Shown here piece by piece: positions 47,416 through 60,181 of a stretch of 64,000 nucleotides of DNA (the first letter of the stretch is position 1; each line of letters begins with the position of its first letter). The position numbers and the translations under genes were made by a program. Below the pieces are notes generated by a model. That model was not told where the DNA came from. It did not search any database and saw nothing but the letters and a program-made list of their open reading frames with translations. This DNA comes from Cryptomeria japonica (Eukaryota; Streptophyta; Pinopsida; Cupressales; Cupressaceae): NCBI RefSeq assembly GCF_030272615.1, contig NC_081406.1, forward strand, positions 468,948,400 through 469,012,399, read 5' to 3'.

Positions 47416-48983
47416 TGTAGAACACAAGATATCACTGAGAGGGGGGGTGAATCAGTGATTATAAACAATTTCAAACAATGTGTGCAACTAGTAGGATAAT
47501 GAAAGCAATAACAAGCAATCACACACAAGAGAACATCACTTAACATCAGATATATGAGGAAAAGCCAATGTGAGAAAAACCTCGGTGAGAAATGCTGCTA
47601 GAGATCTACTGCTCCAATCCAACCTCACAGTAAAATAACAATTTTACAATGTTTAGGGCACCAACCCAAGGAGCACCGACCCCTAGAAATTTATGGGCAT
47701 CTACCCAAAGGAGCACCAACCCCTATTATATTCTAAGCACCAACTCAAGGAGCACCAACCCCTGCATCGAGCACCCACTTAGTGAAATACAATGAGATAT
47801 AAAATCAATACAATTATAAACACTTGGTTACAAATGAGTTTTGTAACACCTGGAAACTATTCACTCTATCGGTTAAACACTTATCTATCACACTACTTCT
47901 TTTCTACTGGTCTTATGTTCTTAATTTATGAATCCTCTACAACTCAGTTTCAGCCTTGCCAGATCTTGTCTGAAACTCACTCTTCTCTCCTTCAATCTCT
48001 GCTTCTATCTTATCAGTTCAAACATTGCCAGTTTAATATATTGCTATACTCAGCAACAGTTTATCAGTTACCTTAACCCTTTCTGGTTAAACCTTCCTTA
48101 CCAGTTCTTCTCCAATACTCAGTCGCATCAATATATTCTATCACACTCAGATTGATCAACTCATGCATTGTAGAGATTCACTGTATCATAAATCTCTCAT
48201 CAAGAATCACCTATCAACATACTTAAGTTTTTGATCTGCATATTTATGCCAAAACAGAAACTCAAACTTCATGCACTTAGGGTTTTCTTCACTGACCTTG
48301 ATCCATATCAAACCAGATCTCATCTTTCCTGAATCGACAACCTGTAATAGTACAACAAAAAGCTATGTCCTATTTTATTCTTCCTATGAATGTTTACTAT
48401 ATTTAACAAACTGGACTCTATTCATCAATCTTGATTTTGTCAATCACAATAAACAATCTAGCAGTTTCCTTCTCCAGATCAGCAAGATCATTAGATATCC
48501 TATTCCGATAATGATGTCAAAGAATAAAATATTTGTCCTTCGATCTTCTTTGAGCCGCAATCCTCTGCAACTGATCTATGATTTTTGCAATCGATATTTA
48601 ATATAGACTTAGTTGGCAACTACCTCACAGACGCACCATTCACCTACCACTACACGTTTACCACCTGGAGTCTACCTCACATCTTTGTCAGCATCTAGCT
48701 CACTTGATTGTGTTGATTCAACATTGGTCACCGATCGAACATGCTACCGGTATACACTAATTGGTTAACCTTCATATCACGCACTTCACTATTCTACCAG
48801 TTAGGTCATGTTATATCGAACTCCACTTACTAGGTTTGCTTGCTTACTGGTTGACAGACTTACCGGTTGACATCCTATACTGGTTGACATCAACATGCCA
48901 ACAATCTCCAATGTCAGTAACAATATCTTTCATACCAGTTGACATACTTATCGGTTGAAATCAATGACAATACAATTCCAACA
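47416..48983 (-). mobile_element. 5' LTR of copia element T (copy B)
   Basis: It runs TGTAGAACACAAG ... CAATTCCAACA, about 1.57 kb, one copy of the 88-bp unit shorter than copy A. Otherwise collinear with 7756-9407. Confidence 0.82.
47431..47459 (-). promoter_or_regulatory. LTR-terminal hairpin with C-rich loop (T, copy B)
   Basis: Perfect arms ATCACTGA (47431-47438) and TCAGTGAT (47452-47459) flank a G7 run. They differ from copy A by a paired change (T-A to C-G). Confidence 0.65.
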
Positions 48984-50837
48984 CATTACTTAGTCCCACT
49001 ACTTTTAGCGATCTTTCCAAAATTGGTGCTCAACTAAATTGAACTGAGTTTCTCTATTTTTGGCCCTCCAAGCCTAAAAAAGTAGCAGTCGGTATTTTAC
49101 CCATAACTTCATCATACGGAGTCAAAATTGGGTAAATAGGATATTATCAGAAATTTGGTTCCATCGTTGATTATAATCTAGTGGTTGTTTTGTTAGAATA
49201 TTCTCTAGGTGTCTACTACATGCCTCCAGAGGTAGACTTGTTTTGTGTGCTTTCAGGGCCATAGCTTGGGCAAATGAACTCTATTTTTTAACTTCCACAC
49301 ATCATTGGAAAGCTCTTAGGGTCAACTATTCAGATCTTCTACTAGATTTTTCATATTTTTATCTAAGTACATTTTATATAGTCTTTTATGTTTTTCCTTC
49401 ATGGCTGATTACTTGGTCATTCTAGCTCATGGAATCTTTCAGTTTTCAATGGATGGCTTCTCTTGGGCCACCCTACATGTATAAGAAAAACTTTAACCTA
49501 TTTGGGAATTTTGAGCATTCTTTTCATGCACGTATTTTCTTGTAGATACACTAAAATAAAGTGCCACTCTTATATATGGTTTTTGGGGATTTTGAATATT
49601 TTGTTGTGCCTTATTTTGTACATGCACTATATTATAAAGTGTCATGGGGGGTTGTGTAGTGCATTTTTCTTTTGCCATCATAGCTTTTTATAGTGAGTGT
49701 TCCTCCATGACAACATTCAATCCTGGTGATTCTTGTCCCATGTATGTGTGCATCTGTTGCATACCCTTTTTAAGTTGTAGGTACTTACTTGAACACATTT
49801 AAATTCTCCTCCATGGCAAGCCTCATTGTGACACATGGTTTTAGTGGACCTATCATGTCTCTCCCTTGTTAGCATTATGTGGGGGTTTCTATTGTTGGTG
49901 CTAATGCTTCCTTGGATTCATCTTGGAGGATACCTTCTATCTTTTGTTGTTGATTAGTGTTCTTCAGAATATTAGCACCTATATTTTTGACTAACAGTTT
50001 TCTCTTGCATGGTCGAGTAGTGTCATTGGGGTCACTTGTACAAATTCATGTGTCATCTGTAACTTTGACTACCAGAAGTTTTTCCTTTGTTTCCCATCCG
50101 ATTGTTCAAGTAGTGTCCTTTAGGGAACTCATGCAGAGTGTTGCCTTCTTGATCCTGGTCATCATCTTGGTTTTAGAGGTTCTTCATTCAGCACTATAGC
50201 AATTATCATTTGACAATTGTCTACAAATTCTTTGTTCTTTAAGGATGTTATTCATGTTCTTATTCTTTTGGGATATTATTTACTTGGAGCCTTATTAGTC
50301 CTTCATTCCTTTTTATTGCAGGTTGTGTTTCTTTTTCATGCATTGCATCTAACTTTTGGAGAGGGTTTTTTTCCCATGTGGTTTTTCTCCTTTTCTTTTC
50401 TTAGAGTGATTTCATTGGTTTGTGCATTGGTACCTAATTAGGCTTTTTGTTGATAGGACCTATTTCTACATTCATGCATTTAAAGTTTTTATACTCACCT
50501 TAAGTTTCACTTAAGGGGGAGTTTTAGAGCATATTTAGGTACTAGTTGCTTTTTAACAACTATTTATGTTTTCTTGCATAAGTTCACTTAGGAGTGCTTA
50601 TTTTAGTTGTGCACCTAATTTAGCTTTTTTGCACATAACTTAACTAGAGTTGAGCTTTATTTATCTCATCATGGTTGCACTTTAGTTCTCCTAAATTAAG
50701 TACAATGTTTTCTTTATAAGCACCTCATTGTTCAATTATTACTCATCCTATAATATTGTATTCGTTGCTTTTGAGCAATATAGAATTCTTTTGTGCAAAT
50801 CTCTCTTATGGAAAATGTTTTTGTTTATCATTTGATC
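48984..50837 (+). mobile_element. Non-coding gypsy-like sequence left of P (copy B)
   Basis: Counterpart of 9408-11269, collinear, with the same purine tract (AAGGGGGAG at about 50513) before TTTTAGAGCATATTTAGG. Open frames here are incidental. Confidence 0.4.
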
Positions 50838-52931
50838 TTGCAGGATTGTGTTTCAATATTTTGTGTTGCAAAATTCAACACCTCTGTTACAAGCTATTAA
50901 GGACATCCAAAACTTAAACAACTTATTAACTCACTCTGTATAAAAATTCCTGAAAGAAAAAGGAAGTTTCCTTCCACAATCCAAGTAGGAACTAAGCTCA
51001 CTGATATATTATTAGAGAGGTCCCATGCTTAGAAATATAGTGACCCTAGGAGTCCTGTAATTACTTTTAGCATAGGAGGAATTGAGATACCCAATGTGTT
51101 GGTTGATTTAGGGGCAACTATAAACATTATCACTACAAATACTGTAGAAATCTTGAGATTGCCAAGAATTCATCCAACAAAAATTGTGCTTCAGTTGGAA
51201 AATCATTCTACTGCCAAACTTGAGGGTGTTTTGGAAGACATGATAATCATAATTGATACATGGAATTATACGGTTGACTTTTTGGTACTTAAAGATAGGA
51301 AGAAAGAATCAGAATATCCAATCATACTAGAAAGACCTTGGCCAACAACTACAATAGCATTGATAGATTATACATCCAGCAGTATGACTATTTCCAATGG
51401 TCAAAAACAAAACGAATCAACACTTTATCCTCCTACTAAACTAACATTTCACTTTGACACTTGATGAGGAAATTTTTTCAGAAGGAGATGGAGTGGTTGA
51501 GTTAGCCATGGTTACCTTATCAAAAAATGTTGAGGAGTATGAAGAGTATGTGGAATGGGGAGAGGAACTTAATTACAAATGTGGCGAGTTTAATCACAAA
51601 AATGAGGAATGTTCCTCTCATAAAGAAGCTAAAGGAGAAAGTCACAAGTAAAATCTACATCATGATAAGTTTCATCCTTGTCCTCTTAATACACTTATAG
51701 GAGATCCATTTAAAGGGAAAAGTGACACAAAGGAAATTAAAGTCTCATTAAACAAACTTCTCTTCATCAATTCATCTTTGCTTCTGACACAAGAAGAGAA
51801 ATTAAAACTCACATACAGGAGAATTCACTTGGGAGTATAAGGATATGAGATGAATACACCCTTCTATTTATACATATCATATTTACACTGAATATGTTAA
51901 ACCAATGAGACAAGGACAAAGGAGAATTAACCTAGCTTTGAGAGATTTTGTTAAACAAGAAATAGAAAAATTGTTGCAAGTAGGGTTCATTTACCTAATT
52001 TTAGATAGTTAATGGGTTTCACCATTGGTTATTGTGCCTAAGAAAAATGGTAAGTGGTGTATTTGTGTGGATTACACAAAATTGAATAAATCCACGAAAA
52101 ATGATTATTTTCCTTTTTTATTTATTGATCAAATTCTTGATAAGCTAGTCAGCAGTAATTATTTATCTTTCTTAAATGGTTTTAGTGGTTACAACCAGAT
52201 ACAAGTGGCTCTTGGGGACCAGGACAAGATAGCATTTACATGTCCTTGGGGAACTTATGCATATAGGGTCTTACCATTTGGATTTTGTAATGCACCAACC
52301 ACTTTTCAAAGAGTTGTTCTAGCTATTTTTGCAGATTTAACTACTTCATGTGTTGAAGTGTATATCGATGATTTTATGGTCCATGGAAAAACATTTGATA
52401 AAGCACTAGAAAGTTTGAATAAAGTGTTATAGAGATGTAAGGATCGCACATTATCATTGAATCGTGAAAATTGTTCCCTTATGTTGGTAGAAGGAATTAT
52501 TTTGGGACATCATATTTCTAAAGAAGGAATCAAGGTTGACCTAAAGAAGGTGGAAGTTATCCAACAACTTAAAATTCCAAAGACTCAAAATAATGTCAGA
52601 AGTTTTCTGGGACATGTAGGGTATTATAGAACATTCATTGAAGGGTTTAATAAAATTGTTGAACCATTATTTACATTTATTAAAAAGGAAGGAGATTTTT
52701 TATGGGCATTTGGTTGCCAGAAATAATTTAAAGCTATTAAACATGCCCTAACTACTTCCCCTATTTTAAAGGACTTGTTTGGGGAGAACCATTTCATATT
52801 CATGATGATGCTTCAAACTTAGATATTGGAGCAATTTTGGGACACAAAGATGAAAATGGAGCAATTCATACCATTTATTATGTCAGAAAAATTTTGAATT
52901 CCACAAAAAGGAACTACACAATTGTCGTGAG
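50838..52931 (+). pseudogene. Ty3/gypsy P: protease-RT-RNase H fragment (copy B)
   Basis: Same order as copy A. The retropepsin-like VLVDLGATINII is near 51110. RT has VPKKNGKWCICVDYTKLNKS (intact frame here, broken in A), SFLNGFSGYNQI, PFGFCNAPTTFQ and YIDD instead of YMDD (about 52360), then NVRSFLGHVGYYR. It is cut by the Q LTR at 52932. Stops DS*WVSP and VL*RCKD are shared with copy A. Confidence 0.88.
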
Positions 52932-54031
52932 TGTGAAGTAGGGTACCTACAACTACAACACAAACACTCAATAGATCATTACAAGCATGGTTACCAAAGT
53001 GAAATAAAATGAAAGATAAACCATGACAAAGAAACCTATCGCCTCCCAAGAGATGTGAGCGTGTATTTACTCTTAGATCTAGATGAGCAATTCCAGTGAC
53101 TTAACTACACCAAGACGGACGATTTAAAATGACATGATGCGCAAGCTAGATAAATGCATTATTAAACTAGATTGATAAATGCAATTAAGCTAGATGAGAG
53201 ATTGAATATGCTATATGATTACACAATTATACTAGAAGATGATTAAATTAAGCTATATCTAAGATGCAATTGCCTATAATAACAATGCTTAAATGATATG
53301 CCTATAATAAAAATGCTTAAAAATGAGACGAGATGGGATGGGATTTATTGTGCTCCAAAATGGGGGATATTGATAGGATTTCTAAGGCCGGGGGTGAGGT
53401 GGCAGGAATCAATGGTCAAGATTGAGTCTGAAGATATCAAGGGTCAAATTGGAGGATGCTGGAGGGAGGGACACTTGTCATCTCTGTGCTGACAAGTGTC
53501 AAGGAATCTTTCCCACAAGAGGGCAAGTGTCCAAGGAGGAGACATGTGGCATAAGTGCCATGTGTATCAAGGGGAGAATATCCAACCAATAGAATCATAG
53601 GATAAGGAGGTTAGGATGATGAGGTTAGGATGGGGTTAGCTAAACCCAGGATTAGGTGGAATGGATTAGGTTAGGGGGTGGTTAGGTTAGGTGGTCAGAA
53701 GTTAGGAGGCATGTGGGAAATTTGAATATAAAAATTCAAATAATAGAAAAAGGCTAATTAACTTTCAACAACTCATAAGTTGATTTATTTTAATTAATTA
53801 GGGGATTAGAACAAATGAATTAAATGGGGGGAGAATTAATTAATCTAGATTAATTAATCAAAGGGACTATTGAAATGAACTTGTTAAATTAATCCTTAGA
53901 TTTATTAATAAGCAGTTGAACGGGGGAATTTAATCAAATTGCTAGTGAATTCAATTAAATTGGGAAGGAGGATTGATTAAATAATTACTTATTTAATTAA
54001 TTATCTTCGGACCATTTTTTAGGTGTATACA
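52932..54031 (-). mobile_element. 3' LTR of gypsy element Q (copy B)
   Basis: It runs TGTGAAGTAGGG ... AGGTGTATACA on the plus strand, 1100 bp, with the preceding GTGAG as the probable target-site copy. It is followed by a slightly changed PPT (sense CAAAGAAGGGCAAAA). Confidence 0.85.
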
Positions 54032-55829
54032 TTTTGCCCTTCTTTGAAGCGAGGTGTGATGACGCGTTGATTCAAAGAATAATCTCATTTTGATGATGTT
54101 GATATGATATTGGTTTGATAGGATGCCCTAGACATTGATTGATAAATTGCGATATGACGATGCCCCCTCGGGAGATCAATTGAGATAATTTACCTTTGGA
54201 GTGTTCGAATTCATACAAAATTGATTTCCCGATTAGAAATGATTTGATTTCTGCAACGTTGATTGATGAAAGTGTGAGTTCTTCAATCACTGTGATGTGG
54301 TTCTTGATGAGATGATTGATAGAGTTTGATTGAATTGATAAGATTAATTAGACTGATGAGATTGAGATCAAGTCTAGTTTCAGGAATGACATGTCCTATA
54401 TAAGACAAAGATGATCAAAGTGTCTAGTTCTAGGAATGATATATCTTGTATAAGACTTGATCAAAATGTCTAGTTCTAGGAAAGATACATCATGTATAAG
54501 ACATGATAGAATGGATCATATGAGATGGATTGATAAAATTTATAAGATTGATTGGATAAATAACTAATATTTTGTTGATATCATGTTGCAGGAAGATTCA
54601 AATGTGTTGATGTTGGTGCATTTCAGGGAGTAGCATAAGATTCGCTTGGGGCTTACAACATTTGGAGAGAGATGAGTCATCGATCTGATTGTGTATACAC
54701 CTATGATGATACATTAATGATTCCTACGATAGATTTGGCCTTGGATAAGATGAGCTTTTGTGATCCTATGCAAGAATGAAATGCAAGCTAAATGAAAATG
54801 AAAATGCAAATGAAATGCAATGCTGTGATCGGACCAATCATTAGGTTATTGCTTTGTGTCATCATTGAGCTATTTAAAATGTGGGAAGTGAGTGCAAACA
54901 TCGATGGTATAATTGAACCATGATGACCTGAGCACTACTTTCCTGGATTTTTATATTGTAAGTTAGTACAAGCATCAAGGTATAATTGAACCAAGATGAC
55001 CAGAGTGTTTCTTGTGTAAAATAGGCAGTATTAACCATTTCTTTAGCAAATCGGAAATATCTTCGATGATACTTCGATGATCATGTCCTGAGACAAATTT
55101 GCACCTATTAATAATTAATTTACAAACAACAAACAAGAAAAATATCATGTTCCTTCCTTCTTCCTCTAATCAGAGACATCCTAGAGTCACTTAGAAATCA
55201 TGATAACAAAAATCAAAGATAGAAAAGTTGAACAATCATTGATTAAAGTGTTAAAATCATTAGGCAAAAGATATCATCCATTGAAAAGTGTGTGTCATGC
55301 TTAGACTGACATGTGATGGTTTGATGGGTGATAATTTGATCATGTGTTCATTGTTGGATGTGTCTTAGTTTTGCTTGGTAAGTGTTATCTAACTATTTCT
55401 CTACTTGTTTGATGAAGCTCAAAATGATCAAAAATTTTGCCCACAGCTAGGTGTGGGATTTTGCCCCAAGCCTAGAAATAAATGTATTATGATATACCCA
55501 ATGATCCAAACCATGGTGAGAAATTAGTTGTGATGCTTGCATATTTATAAAGGCTTATTTGTGGATATGAACAATGCTGATGGGAAATGAAATGCAAGCA
55601 GAAGGATGCATGAACTAATAGATGGAAGACCTAGCTGATAGATAGCGCTCGTTGCCAGGTTTTCAAGATCTATTTTTATTGCACTTATTTCTCATATTTG
55701 ATTTTTTTTTTTCTATTTTCACTATTTTTGTTGTTTTTTTATTTTTCTACTTTTCCACTATTTATGATTTTTCTGCTTTTTCACTATTTTTTTATTTTTC
55801 TACTTTTTCACTTTTTTTTTTCTACTTTT
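54032..55829 (-). mobile_element. Q 3' untranslated region (copy B)
   Basis: Collinear with 14479-16276, with the same degenerate repeats (about 54370-54510) and pyrimidine-rich run (about 55690-55829). No gene. Confidence 0.6.
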
Positions 55830-57712
55830 TCAAACATAAAACTTCTTCAGATGCATGCTATTGATGGGTTCCTCGAGTTGATCCTCATCCTATATTGATA
55901 TTTGATATGCTGCTAACCCAAATACTGTTGCGACCATAAAGGGACCTAACCAATTTGGTTCAAACTTCCCTTTCTTTTATCGGGTTGCCCGATTGCGTGG
56001 ATTTTCCTTTAGTACTAGTTCTCCAACTTGAAAGGCTCGTGGTTTGACCTTGTGATTATAACTTCGACACATTCTTTGTTGAGACACCTTCAAATGATCA
56101 AAGGCATTTTGTCATCGTTCATGGATCAATTCTAACTCTTGCAATCTAGAAACTCATTGTTCTTCATCTGGGATAAGACTTTTTAATGATACTCGTAGAG
56201 AAGGTATCTCTACTTCTATTGGTAGTATTGCTTCTGATCCATAGACAAGAGAGAAAGGTGTGGTGCCTATTGGTGTGTAGATACTGGTACAACAGGCTCA
56301 TAGAGAAGGGTTCAATTGAATATGCCAATCTCTACCAACATCATTCATTGTCTTTTTAAGGATTTTTCTAATAGTTTTGTTTGATGCTTCTGCTTGCCCG
56401 TTCTCTTGTGGATAGTAGGGTGTGGAAAATATGTGTTGGATCTTGAATTTCTCACATAGCTCTTGTACATCCTAGTTCTTGAATGGTCACCCATTATCAG
56501 TGATAATGGTCATGGGTATGCCATAGCGACATATGATGTAGTTCAAGATAAATGCAACAATTTGTTTTCCTGTGATATTTATGAGAGGTACTACCTCAAT
56601 CCATTTTGTGAAATATTTTGTAGCTACAAGAATGAATTTGTGACCATTGGATGAAGGAGGAAGTATCTTTCCTACTAGATCAAGACCCCATTGGCAGAAT
56701 GGCCAAGATTTTGCCAAAGCATGAAGTTCTTGTGTTGGTGCATGAATCAAATTTCCATGGATCTGACATTGTTTGCATGTTTTAGCTATCTGAAAAGAAT
56801 CCTGTTCCATAGTTGGCCAATAATAACCCAAGCATATGAGTTTTTTTGAAAGGATAAGACCACTTGAATGAGTGCCACAAATGTCATTATGGACTTCATT
56901 TAAGGCCTTCTCAGATTCTTCTTGCTCGAGACATCTTAAGAGAGTATCATCCAAACCTCATTTAAAAAGGGTATCTACGACAAGAGTATAATGGGAGGAT
57001 TGGCGAATGAAATTTCTCTTTTGGTTCTTTGACAAGTCAAGAGGGAGTATATTATCTTTTAGGTATGTATAATTTTGGCCATAGTGGGAGGAATCATACC
57101 CAACAAGGTTACAGATAGTTTGGGAATCAAGACAATTATATGCAGGGTAAAACAACTCTTCTACCAAGAATTCGTAATGCTCTTGATTTTCCTTTGTCTA
57201 AACTAGAGAAGCAAGTGTTACCATGGCATTTGCTGCTTTGTTGTCATTCCTCAAAATCTACTCAAAAGTTATTTTGACAAAGTATTTCTTGACATCATCA
57301 ACTATCTTCTTATAAGGCATTATCTTTTCATCCTTTGTTTGATAATCATCATTGATTTGATTGATGACGGGTTGAGAGTCTCCAAAGACCTGAAGTTGTG
57401 TAATGTTTCATTCTATGGCCATTTTGATTCTTGTGACCAAAGCTTCATATTCTATGGTGTTATTGGTACATGGAAAGCTTAATTTCTATGCTTTTGGAAT
57501 TGTATGACCTTGTGGTGTGATGAATAGAATGCGTGCTCCTAATCCATGATGTGTATATGAACCATCAAAGTACAATTTTCATGTCTTTGTGGTGATCGTT
57601 AGGATATCAACATCAGAAAATTCAATGTGTAAAGGATGATCATATTGAATTGGTGTCTCTATTAGTTGGCCTGCAATGACTTGTCCTTTGATATCTTTTA
57701 TATCCACATACT
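55830..57712 (-). pseudogene. Gypsy Q: additional RNase H and integrase (copy B)
   Basis: Same domains as copy A. The open stretches are 57167-56958 (zinc-binding end) and 56954-56487 (core, KTCKQCQIHG, SWPFCQWGLDLVGKI, IITDNG). Copy B keeps the canonical WPF...QWGLDLVG where A reads SFPFYQWGLD. Its right end abuts the L3 LTR, so L3 jumped into Q. Confidence 0.85.
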
Positions 57713-58630
57713 TGTTGGCATTTAACACTCAATTGGTCGATTTCACTATGTTGTCATTGATGGAAACATGGTATTGTGTTCTAGCTTCATGTTTTGGTTT
57801 GATTGTATACCAGTAGACACTTCATAGATTCTACACTGGCACCAATGGGACATAAGGATTTCTTTGGTAACTAGCAATGTAGGCCAACATGGTTTAGTAA
57901 AATTTTATCAGTATTGGAGACTGAAATCTCTTGGATCTGGCATCGGCAATTGGATTTAATATTTATGCATTTATGTTATTTGGATGACATGTAATTTAAT
58001 ATTGTATATATCTTTGTAAGCCGACATAAGGCATGATAATTTGTATAGGGTATATAGGTCAATTTGATAGATCATTTTGATAGAGACATGAAAGAGGAGA
58101 TTATGGATATGCGAATGTAATATGATGCGAAATATATCAAAGTGATTATGTATGTGAGGATATTGATGTAAGGGTTTAGGGTTTCAGACCAGAATAGACA
58201 GAGCTTAACTAGAACTGTATTTTGGCATAGAAGATGCTATCTTAGCAGTTCAACACTTCTCTGGATTGTAGTCTAGATTTATATGTAGTTAGTGAGGATC
58301 CTTTTTGTGATTGAGCAATGTGCTCTAGGCTGTAAGCCTTCCTACAAGTGCAAGCCCCTCATATTCTATAATATCTCTTCATATGGCCAGTGGATTGATA
58401 TTGTGGGTCAAAAATCCCACCGTTATTTTTCCTCTTTGAGGTTTTCCACGTATAATCATGTGTGTTATGGTTCTCATTTATGTGATTGGATTATTGGTTC
58501 CTTTACTTCTTTTAATTTTGTATGTACTGGTATACCGGTTGGTGTATGCATGTTATAATAAGGCTAAAATTAATCATTCCAGTATAGCACTGATTCACTC
58601 CCCCCCTCTTAGTGTTATTGGATTCCAACA
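57713..58630 (+). mobile_element. 5' LTR of element L3
   Basis: It runs TGTTGGCATTTAACAC ... GATTCCAACA, 918 bp, followed by a PBS. The 3' LTR begins at 63624 and matches it to the end of the window with several percent divergence, so the insertion is old. Confidence 0.88.
58586..58616 (+). promoter_or_regulatory. LTR-terminal hairpin with C-rich loop (L3)
   Basis: The arms AGCACTGA and TTAGTGTT enclose TTCACTCCCCCCCTC. All eight positions pair if two G-U wobbles are allowed in RNA. Here the element is on the plus strand, so the C-run reads directly. Confidence 0.55.
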
Positions 58631-58632
58631 AT

Positions 58633-58644
58633 TGGTATTAGAGC
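58633..58644 (+). other. Primer-binding site of L3
   Basis: TGGTATTAGAGC differs by one base from the usual initiator-Met tRNA complement (C to T), two bases from the LTR end. Confidence 0.82.
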
Positions 58645-58705
58645 CTTATGCCTTAGAGGAAGTTTAACAGCTTGAAAAAGATCCTGAAACCATAATCGAA
58701 GGATA

Positions 58706-59695
58706 TGGATTTGGAGAAGCAACTTGAGATGGCACTTGAAGATTATGATGTTGAAAGGTTAAAGGACTTAAAGCTACAAGATGAATTGAATTGTTCTAAG
58801 GAATTCATTCTTGTCCTACAAGAGAGGCTATCATCTAGTCAGGCTAGAAGGAAGGAAATTTTGCAAATTTAGGATGATGAAGAGAAAGATGCACTTAAGA
58901 AGAAATGTCAGAATTGAGTCAGGAGAACATGGTTATGAAAAATAAAATGCAAGTTATAACTATGAGGATGTCTAAGGAGATTGAGGACCAGAAGAAGAAG
59001 GAAGAAAGTCTTGTTGTATCCTTGAAGAACAAATTTGAAGAATGTGATAGGTTGGTTCATGAGAATGATATGTTGAGAACTAATTTAGTACAATCCCAGA
59101 GTAATGAACAAGAACTTGAGAGACAAATGATGATTTTGAGAGAAGATCGAACTACTGCAAGTCAATATAAAGAAAAATTTAAGATTAGCTCAGCACATCT
59201 AGATGAGTTATTGAAGAGACAAAGGCAGATTGGTGATTCCAATGGACTTTGATTTGAGCAAGGACAAAGTTTCAGTACTGCTAATGAAGATCAAAACCAT
59301 AAGGCATCGGTAAGGAAATTTAATGCTTATAAATTTAATGGTAGATGTTTTGTTTGTAATAAATTTGGTCACATGGCTAGGCAATGTAGAAACAGAGCAA
59401 ATCATAACCCTGATTCTGCTCCCGGTAAATGTTCTAAATGTAATAAGTATGGTCATAAGACACAGGATTGTAGAATGAATGTTAAATGCTACGCATGTGG
59501 AAAATTTGGACATATGTCTAATCAGTGCAGGTCAAGAAATTTCATGGGTTTTAGCAAAGCAATTCAAAGGAACAATGTTACATGCTATGCATGTAATGAG
59601 GTTGGATATATTGCTAAATTTTGTAGAAGCATAAATCCATCGGTTGATAATGGAGGATCAAATGAGAAAGGAAAAGAGAAGGTTAGTGAAATCTG
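58706..59695 (+). pseudogene. L3 gag-like protein: coiled coil plus four zinc knuckles
   Basis: The start is at 58706 (MDLEKQLEMALEDYDVERLK). After a stop near 58872 and a frameshift near 58900, the frame continues from 58905 as a Lys/Glu-rich coiled coil (MSELSQENMVMKNK ... LDELLKRQRQ) to a TGA at 59250. The same frame then resumes with FEQGQSF, and four knuckles follow: CFVCNKFGHMARQC, CSKCNKYGHKTQDC, CYACGKFGHMSNQC and CYACNEVGYIAKFC. The first three are exact CX2CX4HX4C and the fourth has Tyr for His. Such knuckles bind the element RNA in gag. The classical gag core seen in element T is missing, and no protease or pol follows. It ends at 59695. Confidence 0.82.
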
Positions 59696-60181
59696 ACAAG
59701 CTCATACTCAGAGATGGGTTAGGAAGACTGAAGAATAATAATCAGGTGAAAATGCACCGGTTACTTATCTAATAGAAGAGTTTGCTCCTGCACTGGCAAG
59801 TAGCTCTTTCGGTAACTGAGGTAGATGCCTTAGGGGTAGGAAAAATTCACGAAGATGTTGCATGTGCCTTGGGAAGAGGTTTTGGAGGATGTCCCAGACA
59901 TTGGAGATGATTATCCAACATGGATATGTTCTGTGCGAGATTAGGTATCTTTCATCCATAGTCATTTATGTCAATGTAAGATTAGGGTTTTTCATGGAGG
60001 TTAAAATGTTGAATTCACTTTATTATTGATCACCTTGCCTTCAAAGTGATTCCAGAGTGATGAAGAGAAATCAAAGGCATTATAGAGCAATCAGATTTCT
60101 TCTTGAGCGATTTCACTAGCGTCTGGAAGAATTTGTTGGAGGTTTTGACCGAGAGTGATCAAAAGGTATTTATCTTAAAAC
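59696..60181 (+). other. Spacer between L3 gag and second ORF
   Basis: I searched it by eye for protease, integrase and RT motifs and found none. Only incidental frames are present. Confidence 0.6.

Larger units (their letters stand above)
39924..57989 (+). repeat. 18-kb duplicated retroelement nest, copy B
   Basis: Direct-orientation partner of 63-18435, about 300 bp shorter. Net differences include a roughly 110-bp loss in C1 RT (about 41270), a roughly 110-bp loss in the solo LTR (about 46650), absence of the 88-bp duplication in the T LTR, and a private 30-bp duplication at 46561-46620. Outside the shared block B continues into intact LTR sequence on both sides, so B is closer to the original arrangement. 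Confidence 0.9.

Noticed and set aside
47792-48606. ORFs of 75-111 codons on the plus strand
   Set aside because: They lie inside the T LTR antisense to the element, and the matching region of copy A does not preserve them.
55652-55898. Phe/Leu-rich ORFs resembling membrane proteins
   Set aside because: They translate the pyrimidine-rich low-complexity tract in the Q 3' untranslated region.
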